A stretch of DNA of 64,000 nucleotides from the NCBI RefSeq assembly GCF_000151315.2, contig NW_011887300.1, positions 809,310-873,309 of the forward strand, read 5' to 3'. Shown one piece after another: positions 45,069-57,759 of the stretch. The notes under the pieces were generated by a model. The model was not told the DNA's origin. It was given only the letters and a program-made list of their open reading frames with translations, and ran no database searches. This DNA comes from Capsaspora owczarzaki ATCC 30864. Taxonomy: Eukaryota; Opisthokonta; Filasterea. The stretch's first letter is position 1. Each line of letters begins with the position of its first letter. The translations under genes and the position numbers were made by a program.

Positions 45069-46661
45069 TTAAGCACGCACGAGCATCTTGCCAACATTCT
45101 TGCCGTGGAACAGGGCGTTCAAAGCAGACGGCAGCTGTTCAAACCCGTCGACGACGGTCTGTTCGTACTTGAGCTTGCCAGAGTTGAGCCAGTCGACTAC
45201 ACCAGACAGCAAAAGAAGTTGGTGTTCCGACATGGAGAGCGTTGGCAAAAACACAACAATCTCGAGCGCGACTTTTCCGGCTTACTCATCACAGGCAGCA
45301 TCTCATCCATGCGATCAACGTAATCTCGCGCAAGAATGCCTTGGATGGTCGCGCGCGTGTAAATCAGACGGTGCAAGAAGCGCGGTCCCATCTCCACCGA
45401 ATCTGCGCGCATTGAACAGATTTCAGCAAACCAGTCTTACGCACAATCCCCCTCTTCCGCAAAAAAGAAGGACGCGCAAAAAGAGAAAGCAGAGCTCACC
45501 AAGCTTGCCATTGTACTGAGTAATCTGGCCACAGATGATAACGCGAGCGCGAAGATTGATCAGGTTGAAGACGGCATCGGTGGTGGTGCCGCCGACATTG
45601 TCAAAGTAGATATCAACACCTTGGGGGCACGCCTGCTTGAGCGCGGCCAAAATGGCGTCGTAATCGACATCGTCCTTGCTCCTGGGCAGGGCCTTGTAGT
45701 CAATCACCTCGTCAAGGCCGAGCGACTTGAGGTAGTTGCACTTTTCCTGCCCGCCAGCGATGCCAACCACGCGGCACTTTTGGATCTTGGCTGTGGAAGC
45801 AATAGTTGCGGATGCAAGTGAGCAAACATAAAGTCAAGCACACGTCGTGTTCATTCGGCGAGAAGTTGTGTGCGTTGATGTTGATGGTGCTCGTGTATCT
45901 GACTCGGCGAACCGTGCACAAAATCACCAAACTCACCAATTTGAGCCACAAGCAGACCAACCGCGCCGGATGCCGCCGACACGACGACCGTCTCGCCCGC
46001 CTTGGGTTTGCCGGCGTCGAGGAGTCCAAAGTACGCCGTTCTGCAAAAACGAACAACAGCAAACCAAACAACACCAAATCAATCATCCGTTCAAAAGCAC
46101 AACGCCAATGTTTTTTGGTTCCCCCACGCTCTCAGATTCGTCAACAACAAACAACAACAACAAGTACGCGTGGTCGGAGATTCGGAGAAATCCTTTTTTA
46201 TGGGTTGGCACGGCGATTTTTCCGATGCGAATGTTCTCACGTCCCGCGGGCACTCACCGGCCGGGCATGCCCAGAACACCCAGGGAATACTCGATCGGGG
46301 CGTCCTTGGGGTTGAGCTTGCGGACTGCGCTGGCTGCGACGGTCGCGTAGAGCTGCCAGCCAGTGTAGGCAGAGACGTAGTCGCCGGGCGCGAACGCGGG
46401 CGAGCGGGATTCAACCACGACGCCGACAACTCCGCCACCTTGGACGGTGTTGAGCGGATGCGGCGCCTCCCAGGTGCGGAACGACGACTGCTGGATGCGC
46501 ATGTACGGATCCACAGAAAACCAGACCGCCTGGATGAGCAGCTCGCCGTCCGCGGGCGTCGGAGCAGGCGTCGTCTCGTCCAATTGGTAATGCTCGGCCG
46601 TCGACTCGTGAGCCGGGCGCTGCACATACAGCCAGCGGCGGTTGATGCGTTGCTGCGACAT
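45069..46661 (-). CDS. MDR oxidoreductase, prostaglandin reductase / LTB4 dehydrogenase type
   Basis: Exons complement(45069-45196, 45286-45402, 45500-45790, 45937-46040, 46258-46661) give 347 residues, all GT-AG. This zinc-less medium-chain dehydrogenase/reductase class reduces alpha,beta-unsaturated carbonyls with NADPH (PTGR1/2, plant alkenal reductase, bacterial CurA). Seen: an N-terminal GroES-like fold (WFSVDPYMRIQQSSF, VQGGGVVGVVVES), LGMPGRTAYFGLLDAG, the nucleotide-binding ETVVVSAASGAVGLLVAQIA, then CRVVGIAGGQEKC with a Lys that favours NADPH, VDIYFDNVGGTTTDAVF and ARVIICGQITQYN. The C-terminal GKNVGKMLVRA is typical. The cytosolic catalytic role is established for the family; the substrate here is unknown. 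Confidence 0.93.
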
Positions 46662-47038
46662 GATGATTGGAGTTGGGAGGGGTTTTTGTGTTTTGTGGGA
46701 GTTTTGTTTGAGGAGTGGGCGGAAATCGACGTGAAGGGGGAAAAGCAAAACACAAAAAGGGGAGTGACAAGCGGAAAAAAGCTGAGAGCTGAGAAAAAAC
46801 AAAAACAAAACAAAATAACAAGAGAAGTGGAATTGCAAATGTACAGTAAATTCTGGAGAGGATGAGTTGCAACACAAGGTAGACAGGTAGGTGTTGTTTT
46901 GGCGCCAAAAACAGCCTTGAATTTGAATTCTCACCTTTCTCAGTTCTCAGTTTATTTGTTTTTCATTCATTCTTGTTTGTTTGCTTTTACTTTGTGCAGT
47001 CCTCTTGCTTGCTTCCTTCCCCCCCCCCCCACATTCAG
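46662..47038. other. Divergent promoter, oxidoreductase / DPAGT1
   Basis: 377 bp between two divergent ATGs. T-rich on the DPAGT1 side with a C-run (about 47020-47030) just before its start. No clear TATA box or coding signal. Confidence 0.45.
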
Positions 47039-49251
47039 ATGTTGCTGCTGTCGCTGCTGGTCGTCCTTCCATCATCGCTCGCTGTCTGCTATGCATCAGG
47101 CACGGACGTCCTTCCCTTGCTCATCCCGACGCCACTGGCAATCAATGCGGCGCTCTCTGTCGCTGCGTTCATCGCAACACTGCAGCTCATCCCTGCACTC
47201 TCGTCGCTCTTTGTCAACGCCGGCTTGTTTGGCATGGACCTCAACAAACCCATCCAAAACCGCGTCAAAGTGTAAGGGATCAAGATTGAGAGATCGAGAC
47301 AGATCAGTATCCAGATATTGCTTTTAAAAGCGGTCATTCACTTACCAATGTTCACCAACCGTCCCTTGCTTTTCCTACTCGCAACTTTTCCTTCATTCCC
47401 TTCTCGCTCCCTGCTGCTTCAGCCCCGAGGCGCTCGGCGTGATCTGCGGCGCCGTGTACCTGATCTGCCTGTTCTTCTTCATCCCGTTCCCCTTCATTGA
47501 GAATCTGCCGGATGACGTGGCCGAGCCAGTCAGCGACGCGCTCCTCCTCCACGATGGCGATCGCGCAGCAGCCAACGCAGCGTACGAAGCGCTCGTCGTG
47601 CTCCACAATGAGAAGAATCAGGTATAAAAAAAAGCATCGCTGTGTTGGATTGTTAGGGGGGGGGGGAAAGTCGAGGTCGGTTCGGAACTGCTCAGAAATT
47701 ACCGATTTGACACCAATCTGAGCACTTTCCACGGTGAATGTCCTATGCACTCACCTTGCTTCGAATCTCGCTTGTTTGGGTTCATCTTGGTCCTATCTCA
47801 CTTACTGGGGGTCAAAATGATCGCCGCGCGGAACCTGCAATCTGGATTTTGAAACACACACACTCTCTCTCCCTGAACCCTCGACGCTTCGCCTCCCGCA
47901 GAGAATGTTCAGAAGCTTCCTTGGAGCATTGCTGTCTATCTGCTGCATGATCTTCCTGGGCTTTGCGGACGACGTGCTCAACTTGCGCTGGCGACACAAG
48001 CTGATGCTGCCAACGATTGCCACCCTCCCCATCCTAATGGTGTACTTTGCCAACCATGGCGTCACCTCGGTGATCTTCCCCAAGTTTGCAATGCCATTCC
48101 TTCCCTCCTTCATGCTGCAATCCGACCAAACCGTGTTTTTGGGACCCCTGTACTACGTTTTCATGGGCATGATTGCCGTCTTTTGCACCAACGCCATCAA
48201 CATTCTCGCTGGAATCAACGGCCTTGAAGCCGGCCAGTCCATCGTCATTGCCATATCCATCGCCATCAACAATGCCGTCCAAATCTTCCTGATCCAAGAC
48301 GCCGATGTTCAAAACCACCTCTTTTCCCTGTATCTGATGCTTCCGTTTATTGCCACCACAGCCGCACTGCTTTGGTGGAACTGGTGAGTGGGGGATTTAC
48401 GAATTGTTGGATGAAATTTCGCGTTTTTGCTTTTTTGTTTGCTTTTGGTAAACTCACTATCAAGTCTGTTCCGCTGCAGGTTCCCATCGCGTGTCTTTGT
48501 CGGCGATACCTTTTGCTACTTTGCAGGCATGACGTTTGCTGTCGTTGGCATCCTGGGCCATTTCAGCAAGACGCTGCTCTTGCTCTTCATTCCCCAAGTG
48601 CTCAATTTCGTGTATTCTTTGCCTCAACTCTTCCACTTGGTTCCTTGCCCACGTCACCGCATGCCAAAGTAACACGAAAAAGCGAATCGTTTGGTTGTTC
48701 GCGTTTCCATGTGTGTCCTTCCTCACTGTTCATTTTCGCATGACAGATTTGACCCTGCCACCGGGCTCGTGGGGAATAGCCACGCGTATTTCAAAATGTC
48801 AGAGCTTTCGGGAGTGGGTCGCATCATTGTCACCACTATGCGCATCTTCCGGCTTGTGACATACAAGGAGCTGTCGCAGCAAGACTATGTGCTCGCCTTA
48901 GCAGCAGAGCAGGCCAGCAAAACGGGCGCAGACCTTGGCAAAGGCCGTGCCGAAGCCACGACTTTACCCAAACCCGAACCTCAGCCACCGGCCACCCCAC
49001 GCGCAACACGGGCTCTCAAACGCAACCAACCACCTCACCAGTCGGACGATGCATCCAGCAGCGCCTCAAAGCCCGAAGAACCAATCATCCAAATGAGCAA
49101 TCTCACCCTCATCAACTTTTCGCTCATGCTGACTGGTCCGCAAAAAGAAGGGCAAGTCACCTGCAATCTGCTCCTTTTCCAAGCCGTCTGCTCGGGCATT
49201 GCGTTCTTCATCCGGTATTATATTGCGGCATGGCTGTACCGCGATGTTTAG
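47039..49251 (+). CDS. DPAGT1: DPAGT1/ALG7, UDP-GlcNAc:dolichyl-phosphate GlcNAc-1-P transferase
   Basis: Exons 47039-47271, 47423-47621, 47902-48383, 48480-48668 and 48747-49251 give 535 residues. It catalyses the first step of the dolichol-linked oligosaccharide pathway at the ER membrane and is the tunicamycin target. Polytopic, about ten hydrophobic segments. Family motifs are LFGMDLNKP with [12 protein letters not shown] (substrate loop), [16 protein letters not shown] (catalytic DD pair), [20 protein letters not shown], and [18 protein letters not shown] with a lumenal-loop RxFxGDT. The [20 protein letters not shown] helix is strongly conserved. The last cytosolic loop carries an extra low-complexity insert ([20 protein letters not shown]) of about 90 residues, which makes it longer than the human protein (408). 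All introns are GT-AG. Confidence 0.97.
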
Positions 49252-49456
49252 ACGCCGTTTGTTGTGTCCTTTGTCATTGATTCAAATAAGTTGATATTTT
49301 ATTGTTATCCTGTTTTGTTTTTTCTTGGTGTGTTTCCAAAAGCTTGGGGTGTGTTTTCACAAGATGGGTGTGTTTCCAAAAGATTGGCCGCTTGAGTTGA
49401 ACACACTGATTTGGTCGCTACCAAATATCCCAGCTACCAAATCATGCAAATAATCA

Positions 49457-51776
49457 CTACAACGCCGCGGCAGTAGCAGCTTGCTTTGAAGCGCCGTACT
49501 GCACCACGAGGAAGCACGCCATAGCGAGTCCGGCAAAGACCACGCCAAACGCTCGAAGAAGGCCTCGCCTTGAACAAGTCCCCTTGGTTGAGCTGAGCGC
49601 CATGCGACGCACCACAAGGATAAATAGAGTGAGAATGCATATCGTGGCGTACATGATTGCATCCACAACGACCAGGAATGGGACCTCTTCGGTGAGGCCG
49701 AGAGCTAGTGAACCGCAGTATTCTGCTGTTCGCTCGGTGCGCTTGTGTCGTGGATTTTCGAGCGCACGCCCGGCATCAAACTCGAGAATCGGAAGAACAA
49801 TGTATTCGCTGCTGGACGTTGGCTCTGTGGGCTCGATACGATGCGGCTGGCCCTCTCCTTGCAGCTCCACCACCGTTTGACGCACGAGAGAGTGGAAGCG
49901 ACGAGTGTACGGGATTTCTGGCTCGGTATACCAGGAAAAACACTCGGCTGTCTCGCATCGATAGCGCACGAGCCAGTTGGTCAAACCATCCGAGTCCTGC
50001 AAAGCTGCACCGAGTCCAGTGGTGTCTGTGTCCTCATCGTGCTTCAACTCGCTGGCGTGGTCGTGATGTTGTTTGCGCTCGGCATGATGGTGCCCTTGAT
50101 GCGGTTTTCCGGCGCCAGAGCCGCCAGGAGCAGAGCTGACTCCGCCGGAGGTCCGAGCTAGGAATGGAACGTACGGCTTTGGGCAGTGCCAGCGACGAGA
50201 GAAGAGGTGAATGTCCATGCGCGAACGATGCGATGGCGAAAAGTCGGCATTGAAGCGCGCGTCGTACGAGCATGAAAGCTTGTTGGCAAAGAGTAGCAAC
50301 GAGAGCACGGATTGATCGAATCGACTGTTCTCGAGCGTTGATCCCTTGGGATTGATGCATTCCTCATCCAAAGAGCAGCGCACCCACGGATCGAGGACTT
50401 TCCGTGTGACGATTGCATCCTGTGACTTGAAGCCCACAATTCCACCAGCGCAAGTCGGGTTGTTTGGTATTGTAGCCAGCACAATACCGAGTCGCTCAAG
50501 CATACCTGAGTTTGAGCAGCAGGGCCAGAGAAAGAACAACGGGTCAATACATCGAGTTCTCATGTCGTGGTCTACAGAACTGCTCAGTCCACTCACCATC
50601 TCGCACATAGTCGTATAGTGGTGTGTGCTGCGTGACTGCAAAATAGCCCTGCTGGTCGATGATGCCTGCGATCTCGTGCAGGGGTTGCCGAAGTTCTTGG
50701 CCGGCATCTTGATACCTGAAAGAGCCAAGAGGATTCGGGTCAATGCCAGTGCGCTTCACTCTCATCACAAGTTGATTCAACCTCCCCAATACAAGCAACA
50801 CTTACAGGACTGCACCAAACCGCTCCAGGGCATCGCGAATGATGAGTGCTTTGAAAGCATAGTTGGCGAGATTGCTGACGTGCGGTGGGAGCACTTCAAA
50901 GTTCAACGTCAACAGCCGGACGTTGCGCATGCAACACAAAACATTGCGCTGGTACTGCTCGAGCCCCAGATCGTACACGGCAATGAGCTTGTCTGGCTCC
51001 CAAAAGTGCACCGAGCCAATCAGATTGATCAAGCGATCAAAGTACAGCACTGATGCCGAGGATACAATCGTGAGGCGCAGCGGAGACTTTTGAGGTCGCA
51101 ACGTTTCGAGCATGGCAGGCGGCATGTTTGGCAGCAGCATTTCGCGGGAGAGGCCTCGCGAGCTGAGCATCAGATCTGGCGAAATGACCACTCTCCGACT
51201 GAGGGGAGCAGCAGCAGCAGCTATATCGGCCCCGCTGGCTCCCTCCTTTAATTTGTTGTTGGATTCTGCAGCATCTGCGGCAGCGGCAGCAATTGCACTC
51301 GGATCATGAATGACCTCGAGTTGGTCATCGTGCTCGTGCCCGGCGTCCAATCTGCTGAGCTTTAGAAAGTGCAGGGCGAGCTTGTCGTCCGCCATTCGGA
51401 CGAGCTTTTGGTCGTGCGCCGTGATTGCAGGCGCCATCATCCGCTCGATCGGCGGTCTCAGCAGCATTTGGAAGACGACGAGACCAATGGCAGGCGTGAG
51501 AATGAGAATTAGCAGCAATTGGGACGAATTGAGGCACGCGCGCACACGTCGTCCAAGTCCAGCCACAGCCGCAGCAGACCCAGCAGATGGGACAGCAGCA
51601 CGAGGGCGATCGTGCTGATATCGACTGTTTGAGCCTGAGCGCGGGTTGGCGCCGGTCGTCGTTGGTCGCGAGTGAGAATACTGGCTCTTTGCGTTTCGCA
51701 GGTGATCGCTCCATGCGCTGAAGCTGGTCGAGCCAATGCCACCGCCGCCAGCACCGGGATAGCCATGCACACTCAT
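49457..51776 (-). CDS. Membrane glycosyltransferase-like protein
   Basis: Exons complement(49457-50505, 50597-50715, 50806-51776), 712 residues, GT-AG. A cytosolic Gly/Ser-rich head is followed by one N-terminal transmembrane helix (LLLILILTPAIGLVVFQMLL, about 88-107), giving type II topology. The lumenal domain begins LTIVSSASVLYFDRLINLIG, then AVYDLGLEQYQ, LPPHVSNLANYAFKALIIRD and YQDAGQELRQP, followed by GIIDQQGYFAV. This pattern resembles metazoan/nematode DUF1647-type nucleotide-sugar-transferase-like proteins, where DxG replaces DXD. Distally, a His-rich loop (GHHHAERKQHHDHASELKHD) and a Cys-containing domain precede two C-terminal hydrophobic segments (VVVDAIMYATICILTLFILV and LLRAFGVVFAGLAMACFLVV). 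Golgi/ER glycosylation is inferred. Confidence 0.82.
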
Positions 51777-52216
51777 GACGGATTCCGGCGGAGAGCGGCG
51801 TCAGGTAAAGCACTTGGATTGTTGTTGGTCAACGGCTGCAGGAAAAGCGAGGACTGAACGAAACGAACAACTTGGAAACTGAGAAAAGGGTGTGCATTTC
51901 ACTCAACATTGAACAATCTCAGAAAAAACCCCACAAAGCGAACAAAACCATAAAACACAAACAAAATCAAACAGCAAAACAAAGCTAGACGTTGGCAGGC
52001 GTTGAATGGAAAAACTCCATGAAAAAAACCACCCTTGAAGATCCGTTTTCAACTTTCATGTTCATAGGCGGCGAGCAAAGTTGGCAGGAGAAATCGACAT
52101 GCACAGGATTGTTCAGTAGAAAGCCGAAAAACAAAAGAGGGGGAGGTCCCTGCGCTTGAATCGCTTTTTCACAAACTCGAGGCACAGCTTGGTTGTTGCA
52201 CATCAAGAACAAGGTG
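51777..52216. other. Spacer between the glycosyltransferase-like gene and LRR gene C
   Basis: 440 bp holding the 3' flank of LRR gene C and the 5' flank of the minus-strand gene to its left. No coding evidence. Confidence 0.45.
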
Positions 52217-54756
52217 CTAGACATATCCCACATAAAGGGACTCATGGCACACCTTGTGAGCAGCCTTGCTGGGTCGAACTTGAACTTGCCAACCCTCGCG
52301 CATTTGCCGGAGGATGGGAGTACTCGCTGGCCAGATTGTCGCAAGCGCAAGGTTCGAATCGACAAAAGTCGGCTGCACAGCACATTCGTACTGAACAGCA
52401 CCTTGTTCATCTCGGACAGTCAAATCAAAGACGTTGTCACCAATGTTGTTGGTGCGTGTCTCCCAGTCACGAAGCAGTTGAATTGCTTTCACACGGATTG
52501 AACTTTCAGCGATGCTCCGAGGCATGGTGACTTCCAGCCTGGGGTCGGGGTAACTTCCACCAAGCGACCGTGGCTTGGTGGGTTGCACGCCTTGCCAGTA
52601 AGACGCTTCGTCCATAATGAGCTCGGCAATCTCGGTTGGTAGTGCCGGTAGAACTGCGAGCTGATCCTGCAGCTCCGGTCCGCTGGTCAGCAAGCAAAGC
52701 ACGGTCTGAAGGTCGTCAGCGGTTGCTAAGCGTGGAAGTAAGGAGAATGCAAGAGGGTTTATCTGAGGATCGACCCTGTGCAAGGAGAAAAAAAATTGCA
52801 GTCAGCAAGGGCAACTCCAATATCTCGACACAACCAACTGACGTAAGGTAGGGCGGCATGTCTTCGATTTCCTGTGCCTCTGTAATCAAATCAACAGCAG
52901 CATCGCCAATGCAATTATGTGATAGACTGTCGCTCAAACGGTGAGTTGGATGACTTAGCTAAGCCAGCCTCCAAAAAAAAAAAAAAAAAAAAAAAAAACC
53001 AAAAAAAAAAAAAAACCGAGACGAGCAAAGCACGCGGCAACTTACTAGAGCCCAGTCAGCGTCGCTCCATCTTTGATTGCTTTGGCAATCGCCTGCGCTC
53101 CAACATCGCCAATGCGATTGTAACCTAGACTGTCCGTCCCCAGCATAAATTACAAAGGTCTGGTTAACCCAAGCTCAATGTCCAAGACGAGCAGAGTTCG
53201 AACAACGGCTTACTCGAGCTCAGCCAGTTCCGAATGCACCATGCGTTCCGCAAGCGCAAGCGCTCCAGCGTCGCCAATCTGGGTGCTGCTGAGACTGTCC
53301 AACGCTGTGAGCACTCAAAGTACCCGCTGCAGGATGCATTTGGAAGTGTGAGGCGGCTTACTCGAGCTCCTGTATAGAGCTGTTCACTTTGAGCGCCTCA
53401 GCAATGGCCTGCGCTCCAGCATCGCCAATCCGATTGCCGTACAGACTGTCCATTCCTCCATCAGTGAGCCATTCTTCACGCCCTTTTCTGAACCAGCCCA
53501 CTCACAAGCGCCAGTAACAGTGAGATCCCTTACGTGAGCTTACTCAAACAGGTGTTCACTTTGAGTGCTTCACCTATCGCCTGCGCTCCGGCATGGCCAA
53601 TCTGATTCTGTTGTAGACTGTCCATCCCCTCCATCAGTGAGCGTCAAACCCTCAAAAAACAACCGCGCATGCATCCATCAAAGTGAGAGACCTTACTTGA
53701 GCCGAGTCAGATCCGAGTTCACTTTGAGTGCCTCACCGATCGCTTGAGCTCCAGCATCGCCAATCTGATTCTCACCAAGTCTATTCCCTCTAGTGAGCAC
53801 TTTTTGCCGCCCTCGGCTGGATCACCCACTCCCATGCATCAGTCAAGTCGAGGCGCCTTACTTGAGCGAGCACAGCGTCGTGTTCTCTTTGAGTGCCTCA
53901 GCAATCGCAGTTGCTCCCACATCGCCAATCCGATTCTTCCACAGACTATCCGTCCCCTCCATCAGTGAGCACTCTGTGGATACCCGTGGCTGAAATGGCC
54001 CACTCACATGCATTCGTCAACGCGAGGCGCCTTACGTGAGAGTCATCAAGCGCGAGTTCTCGTCGAGAGTTTCAGCAATGGCCTGGGCACCAGCATCGCC
54101 AATCTGATTCTTTTGCAGACTGTCCGTCCCCTCCATCAATGAGCAACTCTGAATGTCCTGGGCTGAAATCACTCACACGCATGCATGAATGTGTGGATGG
54201 CCTACTTAAGCTCCCACACGCAGCTTCCCTTGATTGCTTCGGCAATGGCTCGTGCTCCTGCGTCGCCAATCCGATTATCGTACAGACTGTCCATTCCTCC
54301 TCCAGCAGTGAGCACTCTTAATTGTCCGCTCACATGCATCAGTGAAGTGATATGCCTTACCTGAGCTTTTGCAGCTTGGGGTTCGCCGCGAATGCGCCAG
54401 CAATCGCAATCGCACCAGCGTCGCCAATCTGATTGTCGTACAGACTGTCCACATCCCCCTCCATCAGTGAGCCACTCTTCTGAATCACCCACTCTCATGC
54501 ACCAATGAAGTGAGATGCCTTACCCGAGTGTATGCACCGTGGTGTTCACCTTGAGCCCCTCAGCAATCGCCTGTGCTTCCGCGTCGCCAATCTGCTTCCG
54601 ATCCAGACTGTTCATCTCCATTCTCGTCAGTACTCGCACTGCCACATGCACTCCAATAAGCTCGGCTGTCTCGTACTAGAGATATCCACCCTCCCGCTGC
54701 ACGGCGTAGTCATACAGCTCGCGCTGTCTCGGAGTCATGCTCTCATATGACAGCAT
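52217..54756 (-). CDS. LRR gene C: RNI-type leucine-rich repeats plus F-box-like C-terminal domain
   Basis: Thirteen exons: complement(52217-52775, 52843-52926, 53046-53129, 53214-53294, 53362-53445, 53534-53617, 53697-53780, 53862-53945, 54036-54119, 54206-54286, 54361-54444, 54524-54607, 54677-54756), 518 residues. Exon 1 encodes MLSYESMTPRQRELYDYAVQ. Eleven repeat exons follow, nine of 84 bp and two of 81 bp, each one LRR (e.g. LYDNRIGDAGARAIAEAIKG). The 559-bp last exon has LPALPTEIAELIMDEASYWQ, VFDLTVRDEQGAVQYECAVQ and MREGWQVQVR, and is closely paralogous to the last exon of LRR gene A with exactly the same length. An intron at 52927-53045 carries two A-runs. Function is unknown; LRR/F-box-like proteins often recruit ubiquitin ligases. 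Confidence 0.9.
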
Positions 54757-55091
<335 letters not shown>

Positions 55092-57433
55092 ATGCTCTTC
55101 GTCAACACGCTCGCCGTGTTCGCGTCGTACGTCCTCTTCTACGTCTTCGGGTAAGGGACTGCCAGCCAAAGCAATCGCCAATGCAACGCCATACAAATCG
55201 CCAACCATTGTGCTCATCCACTCTGACAGAGGCTACTTCTTTGTGAGCCAGTTATTCAAGGATTATGAAGTTCGCAATTCTCGTAAGTCGGCGGCAACTG
55301 TCGAGTTGGATCGTTTGGTGATTCTGACTTGAATCGCTTTTGCTTCAACGCGCGCAGTCGTTCAGCAGATTTACGCAGTAACGTTCGCCATCTCATGTGC
55401 AATGTTCGAGCTCATCATATTCGAGATTTTGGACATTTTGGATCGGGTATGAATGGCTCTCTTCGTGTTGTTCTTGTTGCTGTTGTTCAGACTTGTTTTG
55501 TCCTCGACGCTCATTCATCCGATCGTCACAGTCGTCTCGGTTGTTCCATTGGAGGCTGGCTATTTGCCTCATGTTGTTTATTCTCATTGTACTAATACCG
55601 CTCTATCAAGTACGTCTTGTAGCGCTTGTCCGTTTGCCTGTGCAAGACGACGACCGCACTCATCGCCCTTTTTACAGATATTCCTCAGTCTTCGGAACAT
55701 CAAGATTCCAACACGAAGAGCTTCCTTGGCCGCTGGATCCCTCTGGCTAGTATGTGTTGAAAGTTTTGCGGGGATGTATTGAATGCTTTGGTGCTGACCC
55801 CACTGCCATGGCCAGATTTACATTTACTTTTTCTGGCGCCTCGGAGACTCGTTTCCAATCCTGTCGGCCCATCATGGCATCTTTACCATCGAGCAGGGCA
55901 TTAGTCGAGTTGGAGTGATTGGTGAGGAAATGGGAGGCTGCGGGATTGTGTAAGAAAAGGATTCACTTTTTCGCCATTTTATTCTGTGGTCATGCATGTA
56001 GGTGTCACGCTGATGGCCATTCTCTCTGGGCTTGGCGCTGTGAACTGTCCATACACGTACATGACCATGTTCTTGCGAGCTGTCGAGGATGCTGAAGTTC
56101 AGGTGTGACGCTTCGTGTAGGATTTTTCGCGTTCGTTCCAGAGCATGTCACTCACGTGCATTCTTGACCTTGGGCTGCAGGATTTGGAGAAAAAGTATCT
56201 GCACACGCTAGACTTGATATACAGCAAAAAGCGCAAAGTGGTGATGACCAAAAAGGACAGGTGTGTTTGTGCTCTTCGAAAGTACTCAATGCCCCTAGTT
56301 TCCTTCTTTTGCTTTCTCATCGTCGTGCCACCCATGCGTGTGTGTATATGTATGTGCAGAACTATGGAAGGCTCGTCACCAACACAACAGAGCGCAGAGT
56401 CAGGGCCATCCTTGTTCGGAAGAGTGGCCAGCCTCTTTGGACGGCAGTCCGAGCACGAGAACATTGTGCTTCTCGAGCAGGAGATGCGCGCGTTGGAGCA
56501 ATCGAGTCGACAGCAGTTCCTGGAGCTCTCGGAGTTGCACGACGCGCAAGACCGAAAAGCGTATTCCCAGACCTGGAAGGGTCGGTACTTTAACGCTCTC
56601 GGCTATTTTTTCTCAGTGTACTGCGTCTACAAGATTTTCATGGTACGCAGCATATTGCGGGTCTGAGGTTTGGCAGGTTACCGAGCATTTTCTGCATCGT
56701 GGATTTTCTGACTTTGAACTGAAACATTTGTGATTCGGTCCTACTACACCCGTCTTTCACAGTGCTGCATCAATATCATCTTCGACCGTGTCGGCAAGGT
56801 GGATCCAGTGACGCGTGGCATTGAAATTACCGTCGTGTACTTGAACATGGATTTCGACGTCAACTTTTGGTCTCAGCACATTTCCTTCATTCTTGTGGGC
56901 ATTATTATTGTGACCTCTATTCGAGGCTTACTCATCCAATTGACAAAGGTATGTACGTTTGGCGTGTCGCCAGGAAAATCATCCTGTCGAAATAACGCAC
57001 TTTTGTTTTCGTTTTTTTTTCCCCTCTGCCTCGTCGCTACAGTTCTTCTATGCAATCTCAAGTAGCTCGTCCTCCAATATTCTCGTGCTATTCCTTGCGC
57101 AAATCATGGGCATGTACTTTGTTTCGTCGGTCTTGCTGATGCGAATGAACATGCCACTCGAATATCGGTAAACCACGCTTCGGTTATTTTGTCGTGCTGC
57201 CTCATCGCACCCAATTTTTCTAACGGGCTGCTTGTCATCCGTTTGCCAGAATCATCATCACCGAGGTGCTGGGCGATATCCAATTCAACTTTTACCACCG
57301 CTGGTTTGACGTGATCTTCCTCTTTAGCGCGGTCGCCAACCTTCTCCTCATCGGTCTTACCCATCAGTTTGCCGTGCGGGACACCAACGTCGGCCCTCGA
57401 TCGAGCAAAGGCGCCTTCAAGAGTATTTCGTGA
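55092..57433 (+). CDS. GPR89: GPR89 / Golgi pH regulator
   Basis: Twelve exons: 55092-55150, 55230-55282, 55358-55446, 55532-55609, 55678-55749, 55816-55921, 56002-56102, 56181-56260, 56360-56642, 56763-56948, 57043-57167, 57250-57433, giving 471 residues (human 455). All introns are GT-AG and phase-consistent. GPR89/GPHR is a nine-pass membrane protein, an anion channel that supports Golgi acidification; plant homologues are the GTG proteins. Conserved segments: [140 protein letters not shown] and [20 protein letters not shown]. It overlaps nothing and ends 326 bp before NAA50. Confidence 0.98.
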
Positions 57434-57759
57434 TTGTGCCGAAGCGCGCTCAAATGCCATCTTTCGACAATTGTCAAAATGCACAGTGTTTCATTCCAGT
57501 GCAGTTGTCTTTCTCTTTTCCATGAGCACTGAGCCATGCGACAACCTCTCCAATTTTGCATTGGCACGAACGAAGTTGATAAAGAAGCACAAAACAATCT
57601 CTCCAATCCTTGTTGCAGCGTTTTCAAGCCCGCTTGCCATGATGGCGGTTTGCCGAATGCTCGGTTTCTAAGCATCAAGCCATAGTCAGTCCAAGTCAGT
57701 CTTTTTTTGTCTGTTCTGATCGTTTTTTTCTCAGACTTGTCCACTCTTCCAATCCAATC
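57434..57759. other. GPR89-NAA50 spacer
   Basis: 326 bp containing the GPR89 3' UTR and the NAA50 promoter/leader. A pyrimidine-rich tract (about 57698-57732) precedes the start. No coding evidence. Confidence 0.45.
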
